Below are positions 1 to 8,292 of a stretch of DNA of 64,000 nucleotides, piece by piece. Position 1 is the stretch's first letter. Every line of letters begins with the position of its first letter. Both the position numbers and the translations under genes were made by a program. Origin of the DNA: JANNXQ01 sp031425095 (GTDB lineage: Bacteria; Verrucomicrobiota; Verrucomicrobiia; Chthoniobacterales; Chthoniobacteraceae); the NCBI GenBank assembly GCA_031425095.1, contig JANPIS010000413.1, positions 1 through 64,000 of the forward strand, in the 5' to 3' direction. The notes under the pieces were generated by a model, which worked only from the letters and a program-made list of their open reading frames with translations, made no database searches and had not been told where the DNA came from.

Positions 1-1389
1 CCTGGTTCGAGTGCGCCATGCCGCGCGATTTCAGCACGATGATCGTCCGGTTGCGCTCGCCGTTGGATTCCACATTGCGCAGCAGCAGCCACGTATCCAT
101 GAGCGAGGAGACGTGGAGCTGGCTGTCCTCCGGCGCGCTCGTCGCGGTGCCGTCGGAGGTGAGGCCGGTGAAGACTGAGGTGATTTGCTGCTGCTTCAGG
201 AAATCGATGAGCCGCATCAGCGTCGGCTTCACCTCCGCCTCGGTGTCGTTGAGCGTGAGATAGCTGTTCGGATCGACTACCACGATGTTGCGCCGGAAGG
301 CCAGCACCGTGTCGTGCATCATCACCAGATGCTGCTCCAGCCCATGCACTGTCGGGCGGTGGCTGTGAATCTGGAGCAGCCCCTTTTTCACCCACGGCGC
401 GAGGTCGATGCCCACGGAGCGCATGTTACGCAGCAGCTGCGCGGGCGATTCCTCATAGGCGAAAAGCAGCGCGCGCTCGCCGCGGCGGCACGCGGTCTCG
501 GCAAATTTCGCGCTGATGCTGCTCTTGCCCGTGCCCGACAAGCCGGTGATGAGCACGCTGCTGCCGCGATACACGCCGTGGCCGGCGAACATTTCATCGA
601 GCCGCGCGATGCCCGTGGGAATGCGCTCCGTGGAGGCCTCGTGATCGAGCTGCATGGAAGTGATCGGCAGCACCGAGAGCCCGCGCTCGCCGATGATGAA
701 GGGGTATTCGTTCGTGCCGTGCGCCGAGCCGCGATACTTCAGCACCCGCAGCCGCCGGGTGGAGATCTGGCCGGTCACGCGGTGGTCGAGCGTGATCACG
801 CAATCGGCCACGTATTCCTCCAGCCCGTAGCGGGTGATCGACGCCTCGCCCTTTTCCCCGGTGATGACCGCCGTCATGCCGCGATCCTTCAGCCAGCGGA
901 AAAGCCTTCGCAGCTCCGCGCGGAGGATGGCGTGATTCGGCAGCCCGGCGAAAAGCGCCTCCAGCGTGTCGCGCACCACGCGTTTCGCGACGATGGAATC
1001 AATGGCGTGCCCGAGCCGGATGAAGAGCCCCTCGAGATCATACTCGCCCGTCTCCTCGATCTCGCTGCGCTCGATGTGGACGTGATCGAGCACGATCTTT
1101 TTCCCAGCCACGAGCTTGTCCAGGTCGAAGCCGAGCGAGCGCACATTGTCCGTCAGCTCCCGCGCATTTCCTCGAACATCATGAACACCCCCGGCTCGCC
1201 AAACTGGGTCGCCCCGCGCACGAGGAACTCCATGGCAAGCATCGTCTTCCCGCACCCCGCGCTGCCGCACACGAGCGTGGGCCGCCCGCGCGGCAAGCCG
1301 CCGCCGGTGATTTCGTCCAGGCCGGTGATGCCGGTGGGGGATTTCGGGAGGTTCGATGCAGTTGGTGGGGAGGACTTTGTGCGAGCCAT
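1..1389 (-). pseudogene. KaiC-like RecA-family ATPase, two domains, frameshifted, cut by left edge
   Basis: This is a double-domain KaiC/RadA-like ATPase of the type that couples ATP hydrolysis to signalling in many non-cyanobacteria. The first 78 codons carry a Walker A (GSAGCGKT, residues 42-49) and the typical GVFMMFEE strand, then hit a TGA at 1153-1155. Reading one base over from about 1165 restores a continuous KaiC frame with no stop to base 1, including a second Walker A (GLSGTGKS, around 521-544) and the end of the second domain. Adding one A to the AAA run (plus-strand TTT, 1167-1169) would give a single intact gene. A start at 1389 fits, though I see no good ribosome site. The 3' end lies outside the window. 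Family identity is strong; whether the gene is dead or mis-sequenced is open. Confidence 0.85.
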
Positions 1390-1471
1390 GCGATTCGGAA
1401 AAGTCCATGGAGGGTGCGGCAGCAGGGCCGCCGGGGCAATATGTTACTTTTGCCCCGGCCGTAAGTTCGCA

Positions 1472-1723
1472 TTAGGGTGGTGACAATCCCCGCCGCAGCC
1501 GCGCCGGCGGTCGAGGCAGGGCAGGGGTGCGCCGTCTCGGCGGCGGGACGCGCGGGGCTCGCGGGCTCACTTGCGCGCGCGTGCGTTGGCTGCGTTTGCG
1601 CACCCGCTTCAGGAGCTTCAGTGCGCGGCGGGTCGCCCAGGCCGGGATTTTGAGCGCCAGGAGGCGCCGTCGAGCCGAGTCCAGCACCGCTCGCACAGGA
1701 CGCATGGTTCGTCGTTTCGTCAT
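1472..1723 (-). CDS. possible small, very basic protein
   Basis: This is the only candidate in the otherwise empty stretch 1390-1796. The 83-residue ORF starts MTKRRTMRP after a weak GGGG and is extremely rich in Arg and Pro. The first 50 residues could form a basic amphipathic helix, but the second half looks like generic translated GC-rich DNA. I recognise no family. It may be a shadow, and the stretch may be plain intergenic DNA upstream of the KaiC-like gene. Confidence 0.25.
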   Translation of the reverse strand: MTKRRTMRPVRAVLDSARRRLLALKIPAWATRRALKLLKRVRKRSQRTRAQVSPRAPRVPPPRRRTPALPRPPARLRRGLSPP

Positions 1724-1796
1724 GCCCCTGAATCGCACGAGCCTCCTCGGTGCCCCGCACCCCGACCCTCGGCTCAGGGGGCGAAAAGCCTTCTCC

Positions 1797-2102
1797 TCAC
1801 GAGATCACCCGCACGTCCCGCTCGACGATCAGCACCGTGTCCTGCGCCAGTGACGTCTCCAGTTCATTTTTGAAGGCGCGCATATCGAATTGCGCTGTCC
1901 CGTCATCGAGCACGCGCAGGATCGTCACCTCATCGCGGAAGGTGACGCCACCCATCCGCCACGCGCCTTCGCTCTTCTGCGGCAGATGAGTGTAACCGCC
2001 GAAGGCCTCCGCCAGTCGCGCCTTGCCGCGCTCGATCTCCGCGGGGTCGGTGGGTGTGCCGTCGTTGTGCTTCGTCGGCAGATAGATCTCGTATTCCTTC
2101 AT
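1797..2102 (-). CDS. conserved small cytoplasmic protein of unknown function
   Basis: A 101-residue soluble protein starting MKEYEIYLPTKHNDG. The frame stays open upstream, but the ATG at 2102 follows a clear GGAGG eight bases before it and gives a compact acidic protein. No signal peptide or membrane segment is visible. The sequence (charged N-terminus, a GGxTHLPQ segment, alternating strands at the C-terminus) resembles short hypothetical proteins of about this length that I have seen but cannot name. It stands alone, with no operon partner. Confidence 0.65.
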   Translation of the reverse strand: MKEYEIYLPTKHNDGTPTDPAEIERGKARLAEAFGGYTHLPQKSEGAWRMGGVTFRDEVTILRVLDDGTAQFDMRAFKNELETSLAQDTVLIVERDVRVIS

Positions 2103-2422
2103 CGCCACCGCCTCCGATTCGGGCAAGCCCCGACGAGCGGGAGGATGAGAAATGGAGTTTTCATGACGCTTCCTTTTCGCCATGCGACGGCCTTCCGGTT
2201 GTAAGTCAGCTCGGGAGTTTATTTCATTGCGGTGGTGTTAGTCTTCCGCGTCGCCGGGCCGGGCAAGGGTGAGTCCGACATCAGGCGTTGTTCGGAGTGA
2301 AGGGTCGGGGCGATCCCCGGTTGCTGGTGGAGCGCTGGGAGCGTTCGCCGGGCCGCCGGAAAATTCCGAGATAGTTCCACATCGGGAAGACCGGAAGCCC
2401 GGGAAGCAGCGATCCTTTTGAT

Positions 2423-3565
2423 ATGAAAACCGCTTCTCCTCTCTTCCTCGCGGCAGCCACCGCGCTCTTCCTTCCCACTGCTGTCATGGCCCAGCAACAA
2501 CCCCCGCCCGCCGCCGCGACGAGCAATCCCGCGCACGCCGGCGACGGCGTGCAGATCGGCGTAGCCCGGCAGGACGGCGTGACCGTTTCGGCAGACGGCG
2601 CCGTCGTAACCCGCAACGGTGCGACGGAGAAGCTGACCAAAGACTTGATCCTGCCCTCCGGCGTGACGGTGCGGCCGGACGGCACAGTCATCATGGCCGA
2701 CAAATCGGAAGTGCCGCTGCGGACGACGCAGATTCTGACCTTTGAGGGCAAGATCGTGCCGCTCCCGGTTGATCCGCGAGTGAATCCTGGCGATCCCCGC
2801 AGCAATGGCACGGGCGCGATGCCCAGCGGAGCCACGAGCCAGAGCGGCGCGACGCCGGGTGCCAATGCCGCGATCCCAGCCGGCACGAGCCGCAACCTGC
2901 CGCGGAGCTCTCCGGCGGCGACGGGCAGCGTCTTCCTCGGCAGCGATGGCGTGCCCTTCATGGGGACGCTCAATCCCGATGGCACCCTCCTGCGCTCGGA
3001 TGGAACGGTGATGCGTGCGGATGGCTCCTTCCGCGCCGTGAGCTTCGCACCGGATGGCACGCCGACCCTCGGGACGGTGAATAACAATGGAACGATCACC
3101 CGCGCCGATGGTGCCACGGTTGCCCCGGACGGATCGGTGGTCGGTGCCAATGGGCGAATGCTTTCCCCGGCTGCGCAGAATAATCCAGGCAACTCTATTC
3201 GCGGAGTTCCGCAGCAAAACGCCAATCCCCCCGCGCAGACGACTCCTGGAGCCACGACCGGACGAAACACCAATTCACCGAACAACCCTGGAACCGTAAA
3301 TCAAGGCAACGCCGCCGGGGGACAATCTGCGAATAACACGGGGACGGTGAACAATCCGGCGATCAATCCACAAGCCGCGCCGGGCAATCGGCCCGGCACC
3401 GGAGGAACCAACCAGCCGGGCGCGCGCAGTGGGACCGGGAGCGGAACCAATAATGCGAGCGGAGGGACGAACACGGGGGGCACCGGAGGGACCGGTGGCG
3501 CCGCCGGAGGTGGGGCGAGCGGTGCTGGTGGAGCCTCGGGCGCTGCTGGGGGAAACCCTCGCTAA
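2423..3565 (+). CDS. secreted DUF6799-like repeat protein with Gly/Asn-rich tail
   Basis: A 380-residue exported protein. Residues 1-23 form a signal peptide ending VMA-Q. Residues about 50-112 match the pattern DGV-V--DGAVVTRNGATE-LTKD-LPSGV-V-PDGTV that I associate with DUF6799. Residues about 180-250 carry a degenerate run of DG-T/NG-T beta-repeats (LNPDGTLLRSDGTV and similar). The last 125 residues are almost entirely Gly, Asn, Thr, Ala and Pro, probably disordered. A second DUF6799-like protein lies at 12756-13421 on the other strand, so the family is paralogous here. Function is unknown; a cell-surface or periplasmic structural role is only a guess. A long minus-strand ORF over the same bases is a shadow. 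Confidence 0.8.
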   Translation: MKTASPLFLAAATALFLPTAVMAQQQPPPAAATSNPAHAGDGVQIGVARQDGVTVSADGAVVTRNGATEKLTKDLILPSGVTVRPDGTVIMADKSEVPLRTTQILTFEGKIVPLPVDPRVNPGDPRSNGTGAMPSGATSQSGATPGANAAIPAGTSRNLPRSSPAATGSVFLGSDGVPFMGTLNPDGTLLRSDGTVMRADGSFRAVSFAPDGTPTLGTVNNNGTITRADGATVAPDGSVVGANGRMLSPAAQNNPGNSIRGVPQQNANPPAQTTPGATTGRNTNSPNNPGTVNQGNAAGGQSANNTGTVNNPAINPQAAPGNRPGTGGTNQPGARSGTGSGTNNASGGTNTGGTGGTGGAAGGGASGAGGASGAAGGNPR

Positions 3566-3598
3566 GACTCCTGTCGGTACTTTGAGAATTCGATTCCT

Positions 3599-3913
3599 AT
3601 GAAAACTCTCTCTCTCCTCGGCCTATTCGGCGCGGCGTTGCTTCTTTCGGGTTGTCTGGAAGCGACGCTCGTCGAGCAGCGCCCGGTCCACCGCCGTCCC
3701 GTGGTTTATCACGATGGGCGTCATAACGACGGACGGTACTACGATAGCCGTCGCACTTACTACCGCCAACCAGAGGGTCGGAGCGGATACTACCGGCATC
3801 GGGACGACGACCGCGACGTTCGCAACTATCACTACGTACACGATGACGACGATGACGATATCCGGCGGAAGCAGAAAAGCCGCGTGGTCATCGTGCGTCC
3901 CGGATACTACTAA
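3599..3913 (+). CDS. small Tyr/Asp/Arg-rich lipoprotein
   Basis: A 104-residue protein with a lipoprotein signal peptide (LLLSGC, predicted lipidated Cys19). The mature part is dominated by Tyr, Arg, His and Asp, with a six-Asp run near residue 85, and ends RPGYY. There is no recognisable catalytic domain. Thirty-three bases separate it from the DUF6799-like gene upstream, and an SRPBCC gene follows after 7 bases, so the three may be co-transcribed. The composition suggests a disordered, possibly cation-binding envelope protein; this is inference. Confidence 0.75.
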   Translation: MKTLSLLGLFGAALLLSGCLEATLVEQRPVHRRPVVYHDGRHNDGRYYDSRRTYYRQPEGRSGYYRHRDDDRDVRNYHYVHDDDDDDIRRKQKSRVVIVRPGYY

Positions 3914-3920
3914 CCCATTT

Positions 3921-4664
3921 ATGTCACTCACTTATCAACCCTTTGCCGACTGCAAACCCGTCGAAAAGCTCCGCCGGGATCTGAGCATGAATCTGACGGA
4001 TCGGCAGCGCACTATATCCACGGTGCTGGGCGCGGCCCTCCTGGGCCTTGCTGCCACTAATCGCGGCGGGTTCCGGTGGCTGCCCGCGCTGCTCGGCGCC
4101 GCTCTCGTCCACCGAGGGTGGAGCGGCTGGTGTGCCCTCAGCGCCGCGCTGGATCGCGACACCCGGCACGAGGCCCGCGGGGTGCCCGGCAATCGTGGGA
4201 TCAAGATCGAGGAGGCGGTGGAAATTCAGTGTCCCGCCGACACGCTCTATCGCTTTTGGCGCAATCTCGGGCGGCTGCCGAGTGTCATGCGGCACGTCGA
4301 GTCGGTCGTCGAGACGGGCACCGGACGCTCGCATTGGAAAGTGCAGGGTCCGGGTGGCTACACGCTCGAGTGGGATGCGGAGATCATCAACGAGCGCGAG
4401 GGAGAATTGATCGCCTGGCAATCGCTGCCGGGCTCGGTCATCCGCAATGCTGGCTCGGTCTGGTTCGAGGCGAGCGAAGGAGGCTCCACCCGCGTGAAGG
4501 TGGCGCTCGAATACGAACCTCCGGCGGGTGTGCTCGGCGAGCGCGTGGCGGAGTTACTCGGCAGTTCGCCCCGCGAAGACCTCGCGGAAGACCTCGTCCG
4601 CTTCAAGCTCTTCGCCGAGCGGGAACTGCAAGGCGTCCAAGGCGAGACCCCCGCCAGTGTTTAG
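3921..4664 (+). CDS. SRPBCC-family (cyclase/dehydrase-like) membrane protein
   Basis: A 247-residue protein. Residues about 25-65 hold two hydrophobic segments around a GGFRWLPALLGA stretch, resembling the YgaP-like/DUF2892 membrane module. Residues about 90-225 form an SRPBCC (START-like) fold: IKIEEAVEIQCPADTLYRFWRN, later GYTLEWDAEIINEREGELIAW and a C-terminal helix. Such DUF2892-SRPBCC proteins (COG5637-like) are widespread and poorly characterised; the fold binds hydrophobic ligands. The ATG at 3921 is 7 bases after the preceding stop; a much longer in-frame extension overlapping the lipoprotein gene was rejected. Confidence 0.8.
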   Translation: MSLTYQPFADCKPVEKLRRDLSMNLTDRQRTISTVLGAALLGLAATNRGGFRWLPALLGAALVHRGWSGWCALSAALDRDTRHEARGVPGNRGIKIEEAVEIQCPADTLYRFWRNLGRLPSVMRHVESVVETGTGRSHWKVQGPGGYTLEWDAEIINEREGELIAWQSLPGSVIRNAGSVWFEASEGGSTRVKVALEYEPPAGVLGERVAELLGSSPREDLAEDLVRFKLFAERELQGVQGETPASV

Positions 4665-4797
4665 CCGGGATTGGCAGGAGATAGGGAGGATTCATGCGAG
4701 GCTATAGCACCGAACTGCGGCTGCGGATTCTCTGCAGCGAGGCGATACAACCGCTCAGGGAATGGGCCGCGAATCGACGGAAAACGAAAGGACTCCC

Positions 4798-5096
4798 ATG
4801 CGCATCTCTCGATCTCTCCATAGCGTCTTCGACTACGTCTTCAGCGTCGTGGTGGCGGCTTGACCTTGGTTGTTTGGCTTTGCCCACGAACACATGGCGC
4901 CCCAGATCGCGCTACGTGCGGCATCATCGCAGCGATGTATAGCGTGATGACGGACTACGAAGGCGGTCTCCTGCACTTTATCCCGTTCAGCGGCCACCGC
5001 TTTTTCGATCTCGCGGTGGCGCTGATCCTCGGCGGATCGGCGTGGCACTTCAGCATGGGTGGGCGGCCCCGCGATGCGGGGACCGTAGCGCAGTGA
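4798..5096 (+). pseudogene. SPW-repeat family membrane protein, broken
   Basis: Translation from the ATG at 4798 begins MRISRSLHSVFDYVFSVVVA, the usual opening of SPW-repeat (PF03779-type) membrane proteins. It then meets TGA (4861-4863) exactly where the Ser of the Ser-Pro-Trp motif belongs: the next codons read PWLFGFAHEH. After IALRA the frame is lost, and one base further it resumes as GIIAAMYSVMTDYEGG and a second hydrophobic segment ending near 5096. One extra G at 4920-4921 would restore the frame, but the stop would remain. So there are one nonsense substitution (TCA to TGA) and one single-base deletion. The fragment 4860-5096 alone would not be a sensible gene. Confidence 0.7.
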
Positions 5097-5100
5097 AGTC

Positions 5101-5700
5101 ATGCGGTCCAGCTTACTCGCGGTTGTCATACTTTTCGCCGGGCTCGCGACTCTCCTCGCGGCGCGACCTGACGACGATCTCTACGAACCTCTCGCCGTGG
5201 GACTCCGCTGGGAATTTTCCGTCGAGATCACCTCGCCCTCGGGGGAAGTGCGAAACGGTTCAGCCGTGCGGGAGATCATCGGCACGCGCACCATCGGGGA
5301 ACGGTCTTACTTTGTCAGCGTGACGCGCTACGGCGACCTGCCGGGATTCGCCCCGCTGGTGACTTATCTCCGCAAGGCGGCCGATGGCATCTATGCCCTC
5401 GACGATGCTGAAGGTGCCGAATACCGCGAGACCGCGCTCCCGCTGACCGTGGGCCAGCGCTGGACGGTCGGCACCGTCGGGCGGGGCCATTTTCACGTCG
5501 AGAAAGCGGAGAGCATCGTCGTGGCTGGGCAGAGCTACGAGAATTGCCTCAAGGTCGTCTTTCAATCCGAGAGGGGCACTTCGCGCGGCGCATACTATCT
5601 TGCGGCGGGGATCGGTATTGTGCTCGATACGGCGGAGCATCTGGGCACCCGCTTTCGTTTCGCACTGCTTTCTTTTCGCGGTCCGGGCGCTGGTCCCTGA
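5101..5700 (+). CDS. exported protein of unknown function
   Basis: A 199-residue protein with an N-terminal signal sequence or anchor (residues 1-21, ending LLAARP). The mature region is rich in beta-strand-like segments: LYEPLAVGLRWEFSVEIT, a VG-RWTVGTVGRG stretch and a C-terminal AAGIGIVLDTAE. This layout (a length-normalised domain ending in GIG-V) resembles periplasmic beta-sandwich proteins of unknown function. It starts 5 bases after the broken SPW gene, so the two may once have formed an operon. No catalytic motif is visible. Confidence 0.65.
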   Translation: MRSSLLAVVILFAGLATLLAARPDDDLYEPLAVGLRWEFSVEITSPSGEVRNGSAVREIIGTRTIGERSYFVSVTRYGDLPGFAPLVTYLRKAADGIYALDDAEGAEYRETALPLTVGQRWTVGTVGRGHFHVEKAESIVVAGQSYENCLKVVFQSERGTSRGAYYLAAGIGIVLDTAEHLGTRFRFALLSFRGPGAGP

Positions 5701-5796
5701 TGAACCATTCGGGGCGAAAAAACGCAGGCGGAGCCGCGCACGCGGCGTTTCACATCCGTTAGTTGGGAGTCAATTCACTCCTTACTCTCACCAGCC

Positions 5797-6708
5797 ATGT
5801 TGATCCGAGCCGGTTACGAACTTCTTTTCGATCTCCCCGCACCCACGCCCATGTCGCTTTTGCTACGGGTTCATCCCTCACGCGAGGCCGATCTCCGTTA
5901 CCAGGAAATCGTGGTCGAGCCGGCGGTGCCCGTCGAGCCCTTCCTGGATTACTTTGGCAATCGCGCGGAGCGGCTCGTGGCACCCGCGGGCCGGCTACGA
6001 CTCTGGGCGGATGCCGTGGTGGAAGATGACGGGCTGCCCGATCCCGTCTTCCCGCACGCCAAGCAGGCCCCCGTCGAATCGCTCCCGCGCGAGGTCGTGC
6101 CTTTCCTCATGAGCAGCCGCTACTGCGAAGTGGATGCGCTCAATGACGTAGCGTGGCAGCTCTTCGGCCACACCTCACCCGGCTGGGCGCGGGTCCAGGC
6201 CATCTGCGACTGGGTGCATGAGCATGTGCGCTTTGGGTACGCCTTTGCCCGGCCGACGAAGTCTGCGCTGGAGACCTTCGTCGAGCGTAAGGGCGTCTGC
6301 CGGGACTTCACCCATCTCGCCGTCACCTTCTGCCGTTGCCTCAATGTCCCAGCCCGTTACGTAAGCGGTTATCTCGGCGACATCGGGGTGCCGCCGCTGC
6401 CGTGTCCCATGGACTTGTCAGCGTGGTTTGAAGTCTGGCTCGAAGGGGCGTGGCATACCTTCGACGCGCGGCACAATGCGCGCCGCATCGGACGCATCCT
6501 CATGAGCACCGGTCGGGATGCCACCGACACCGCCTACACGACGGCTTACGGCCAGAATACCCTCGCCGGTTTCAAAATTTGGACCGACGAAATCCCCGCC
6601 GACCAAGCGCCGCATATCGCGACGGCAAAGCCTCTCATTGGGAATTCCGTAGCCACTCCGATGACCTTCTCACAACTACTGAGCATTCCAAAATGGGCTC
6701 ATATATAA
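5797..6708 (+). CDS. transglutaminase-like cysteine protease-fold protein
   Basis: A 303-residue soluble protein. The N-terminal 90 residues match the beta-rich domain that precedes bacterial transglutaminase-like cores. The core includes WVHEHVRFGY (about 139-148), the catalytic-Cys motif GVCRDFTH (Cys168), and SAWFEVWLEGAW followed by TFDARHN. In classical members a His precedes the AW (HAW); here it is Ser, which I recall as normal for this DARHN subfamily, so the catalytic His may be the one in DARHN. Enzymes of this fold cleave or form amide bonds, often on peptides. It is monocistronic, and the response regulator downstream is convergent. Confidence 0.85.
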   Translation: MLIRAGYELLFDLPAPTPMSLLLRVHPSREADLRYQEIVVEPAVPVEPFLDYFGNRAERLVAPAGRLRLWADAVVEDDGLPDPVFPHAKQAPVESLPREVVPFLMSSRYCEVDALNDVAWQLFGHTSPGWARVQAICDWVHEHVRFGYAFARPTKSALETFVERKGVCRDFTHLAVTFCRCLNVPARYVSGYLGDIGVPPLPCPMDLSAWFEVWLEGAWHTFDARHNARRIGRILMSTGRDATDTAYTTAYGQNTLAGFKIWTDEIPADQAPHIATAKPLIGNSVATPMTFSQLLSIPKWAHI

Positions 6709-6784
6709 CAGCGAATAACGTGGCGAGGGGGGAGTAAGTTCGAAAAGACTATGAAGCTATTTTGGAAGGCTCAGTAGATACACC

Positions 6785-7180
6785 CTACTTCTCTGGAGGC
6801 AACGCCCACTGAACGCAGGCTTCGATGAGTTGCGCACCGCGCGCTGGTTTGAGTAAGACGGGACGGCCTTTGAACGCCGCGCCGCTCTCCACGGCCCCCG
6901 TGAGAAAAACAATGGGCACGCTGCGAAGTTCAGGGTCGAGAGCCAGCTCGACGGAAATTTGCGGACCGTCTTTCCCCGGCAGGTGGCAATCGAGAAAGAT
7001 CATGTGCGGCTGCACTGCGCGCGCCGTCTCAACCGCGCGCATGGCGTCGTTCTCCTCTCGCACGGTGAACTCTCCCGTCTGTTCCAGCACGCGCCGGCAG
7101 AGTGTCGTCATGCCGGGGTCGTCGTCGATGACGAGGATGCGGCGCTTGGGCTGGGGGGCTGCGCGGTCGGTATCGTTCAT
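6785..7180 (-). CDS. single-domain response regulator
   Basis: A 131-residue CheY-like receiver domain with no output domain. Visible residues: acidic triad in ILVIDDDPG, phospho-acceptor Asp64 in IFLDCHLPG, Thr94 in VFLTGAV, and Lys111 in LLKPA. A start at 7180 (MNDTDRAAPQ) is preferred; an ATG at 7201 is also in frame and neither has a strong ribosome site. No histidine kinase is adjacent, so it probably serves a distant hybrid kinase or phosphorelay. A divergent small lipoprotein gene begins 126 bases away. Confidence 0.85.
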   Translation of the reverse strand: MNDTDRAAPQPKRRILVIDDDPGMTTLCRRVLEQTGEFTVREENDAMRAVETARAVQPHMIFLDCHLPGKDGPQISVELALDPELRSVPIVFLTGAVESGAAFKGRPVLLKPARGAQLIEACVQWALPPEK

Positions 7181-7306
7181 GACAACTTCAGAATCGTCCA
7201 TGAGCCAGCGCACGGCCGTTTCGATTGTCCCGGCGGAAAGGTACGCGCACCTCGGACGGCAGCGGCGTTTCCGGCGATGCCAATGCCGTCGTTCAATCAT
7301 CCTCAT

Positions 7307-7468
7307 ATGAAATCGTTCCTCCTACTCCTCACACTCGCCGCCTTTGTCATCGTCCAGGTCGGTTGTTCCGCCGGGGCATCCGTGCGCCACAACGATCATC
7401 GTCACGGCGTTGGCGTCACCGGCTCTTCGCAAGGCCCCGGCGTTTCGGGAGGCGTCCGCGCTTACTGA
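7307..7468 (+). CDS. tiny lipoprotein
   Basis: A 53-residue protein with a lipoprotein signal peptide (about 19 residues, VQVGC, lipidated Cys20). The mature 34 residues are rich in Gly, Ser and His (RHNDHRHG, GSSQGPGVSGG). No family is recognised. It belongs to a class of tiny envelope lipoproteins repeated through this window. The ATG at 7307 is the only one giving the signal sequence at the N-terminus. Confidence 0.6.
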   Translation: MKSFLLLLTLAAFVIVQVGCSAGASVRHNDHRHGVGVTGSSQGPGVSGGVRAY

Positions 7469-7573
7469 CCTGCTTCTTTATGGCGGACAGGCCGAAGGTA
7501 ACGAGGCGGCGGGTTGCAAGCCCGCTCTTACCTGGTGTGAGTCCAAGGTCCGCCTCCCTCCCGTTCTGAAATC

Positions 7574-8053
7574 ATGGAAGAGTATCTGGTCACTCACTGG
7601 CGCCACGAAGGCCATGTGCTCGCCCAAGCGGTCGCAGCGTTGATCCTCGGCGGGGTGCTGGGCTGGGAACGGGAAGCGGCTGGCAAATGGGCGGGCTTCC
7701 GCACCCATATGTTTGTCTGTCTGGCGTCGATGCTCTTCGTTCGCCTGGGGCAATTGCTCATCACCGACTCAGCGGCGCACGTCACGCCGGTCGCGATTCG
7801 CGCCGATCCGGTTCACATCATCGCTGCCATCGCGACGGGGGTCTCGTTCCTCGGCGCAGGCACGATTTTTCGCGATCCCGAAAAGGAAACCGCGCGCGGC
7901 CTGACCACCGCCGCCTCGCTGCTCTCGACGGCCTCCATCGGCGTCGCGGTGGCGATCGATCGTTACATCATCGCCATCGGTGTCACCCTGCTCAGCCTTT
8001 TCGTGCTGCACACCTTGCGCAAGCTCGAAAGTTCCGCCAGGCCACGCGCTTAG
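7574..8053 (+). CDS. MgtC/SapB-family membrane protein
   Basis: A 159-residue inner-membrane protein with the MgtC/SapB pattern: LILGGVLGWEREAAGKWAG, FRTHMFVCLASMLF, a segment IIAAIATGVSFLGAGTIF and RGLTTAASLLSTASIGVAV. There are four to five membrane helices, and the family's long C-terminal ACT-like domain is missing, so this is the short SapB type. The conserved Glu-Arg-Glu and Arg-Thr-His residues are present. In other bacteria MgtC proteins help growth at low magnesium and modulate F-type ATP synthase; the role here is inferred from family only. Confidence 0.9.
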   Translation: MEEYLVTHWRHEGHVLAQAVAALILGGVLGWEREAAGKWAGFRTHMFVCLASMLFVRLGQLLITDSAAHVTPVAIRADPVHIIAAIATGVSFLGAGTIFRDPEKETARGLTTAASLLSTASIGVAVAIDRYIIAIGVTLLSLFVLHTLRKLESSARPRA

Positions 8054-8094
8054 TCGTTACAGCCGCGCTCTTCGCCTCCCGCGATTCCGAGAGC

Positions 8095-8283
8095 ATGAAC
8101 ACACCCGAAAAATCCCGCTTCCCGGAACGCGAGCGCCCGACCACGAAAGCCACGATGGATGAACCGCAGGAAGAGTTCATCGCCGACGCAGCCAACACGA
8201 AAAAGGACGACGAACCGAACCCGGACGAGGCCAAGGCAGAACCCGAACGCCGTCCCAAACGCTCTCCTTCCGAGTTGCGGTGA
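8095..8283 (+). CDS. small highly charged protein
   Basis: A 62-residue ORF starting at the ATG at 8095, made almost entirely of charged and polar residues (Glu, Asp, Lys, Arg, Pro) with no hydrophobic core, so it is probably disordered. It lies 41 bases after the MgtC-like gene and ends convergently with the debranching-enzyme gene (10-base gap). No family is recognised; support is only the open frame, position and non-random acidic then basic composition. Confidence 0.45.
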   Translation: MNTPEKSRFPERERPTTKATMDEPQEEFIADAANTKKDDEPNPDEAKAEPERRPKRSPSELR

Positions 8284-8292
8284 AGCGACGAA

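Noticed and set aside
1153..1190. Programmed frameshift in the KaiC-like gene
   Set aside because: The site lacks a slippery heptamer with a following structure, and other genes in the window show the same one-base loss at homopolymers, favouring an error.
185..1483. A 432-codon plus-strand ORF
   Set aside because: It is antisense to the KaiC-like gene; its composition (His/Arg/Ala-rich, no motifs) is the usual shadow of a GC-rich gene.
2219..3285. Two long minus-strand ORFs of about 333 codons
   Set aside because: They are antisense to the DUF6799-like gene, which has a signal peptide and family motifs; the minus-strand products show none.
4861..4863. TGA as selenocysteine in the SPW gene
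   Set aside because: The family has Ser there, no insertion element follows, and a second frame break remains downstream.
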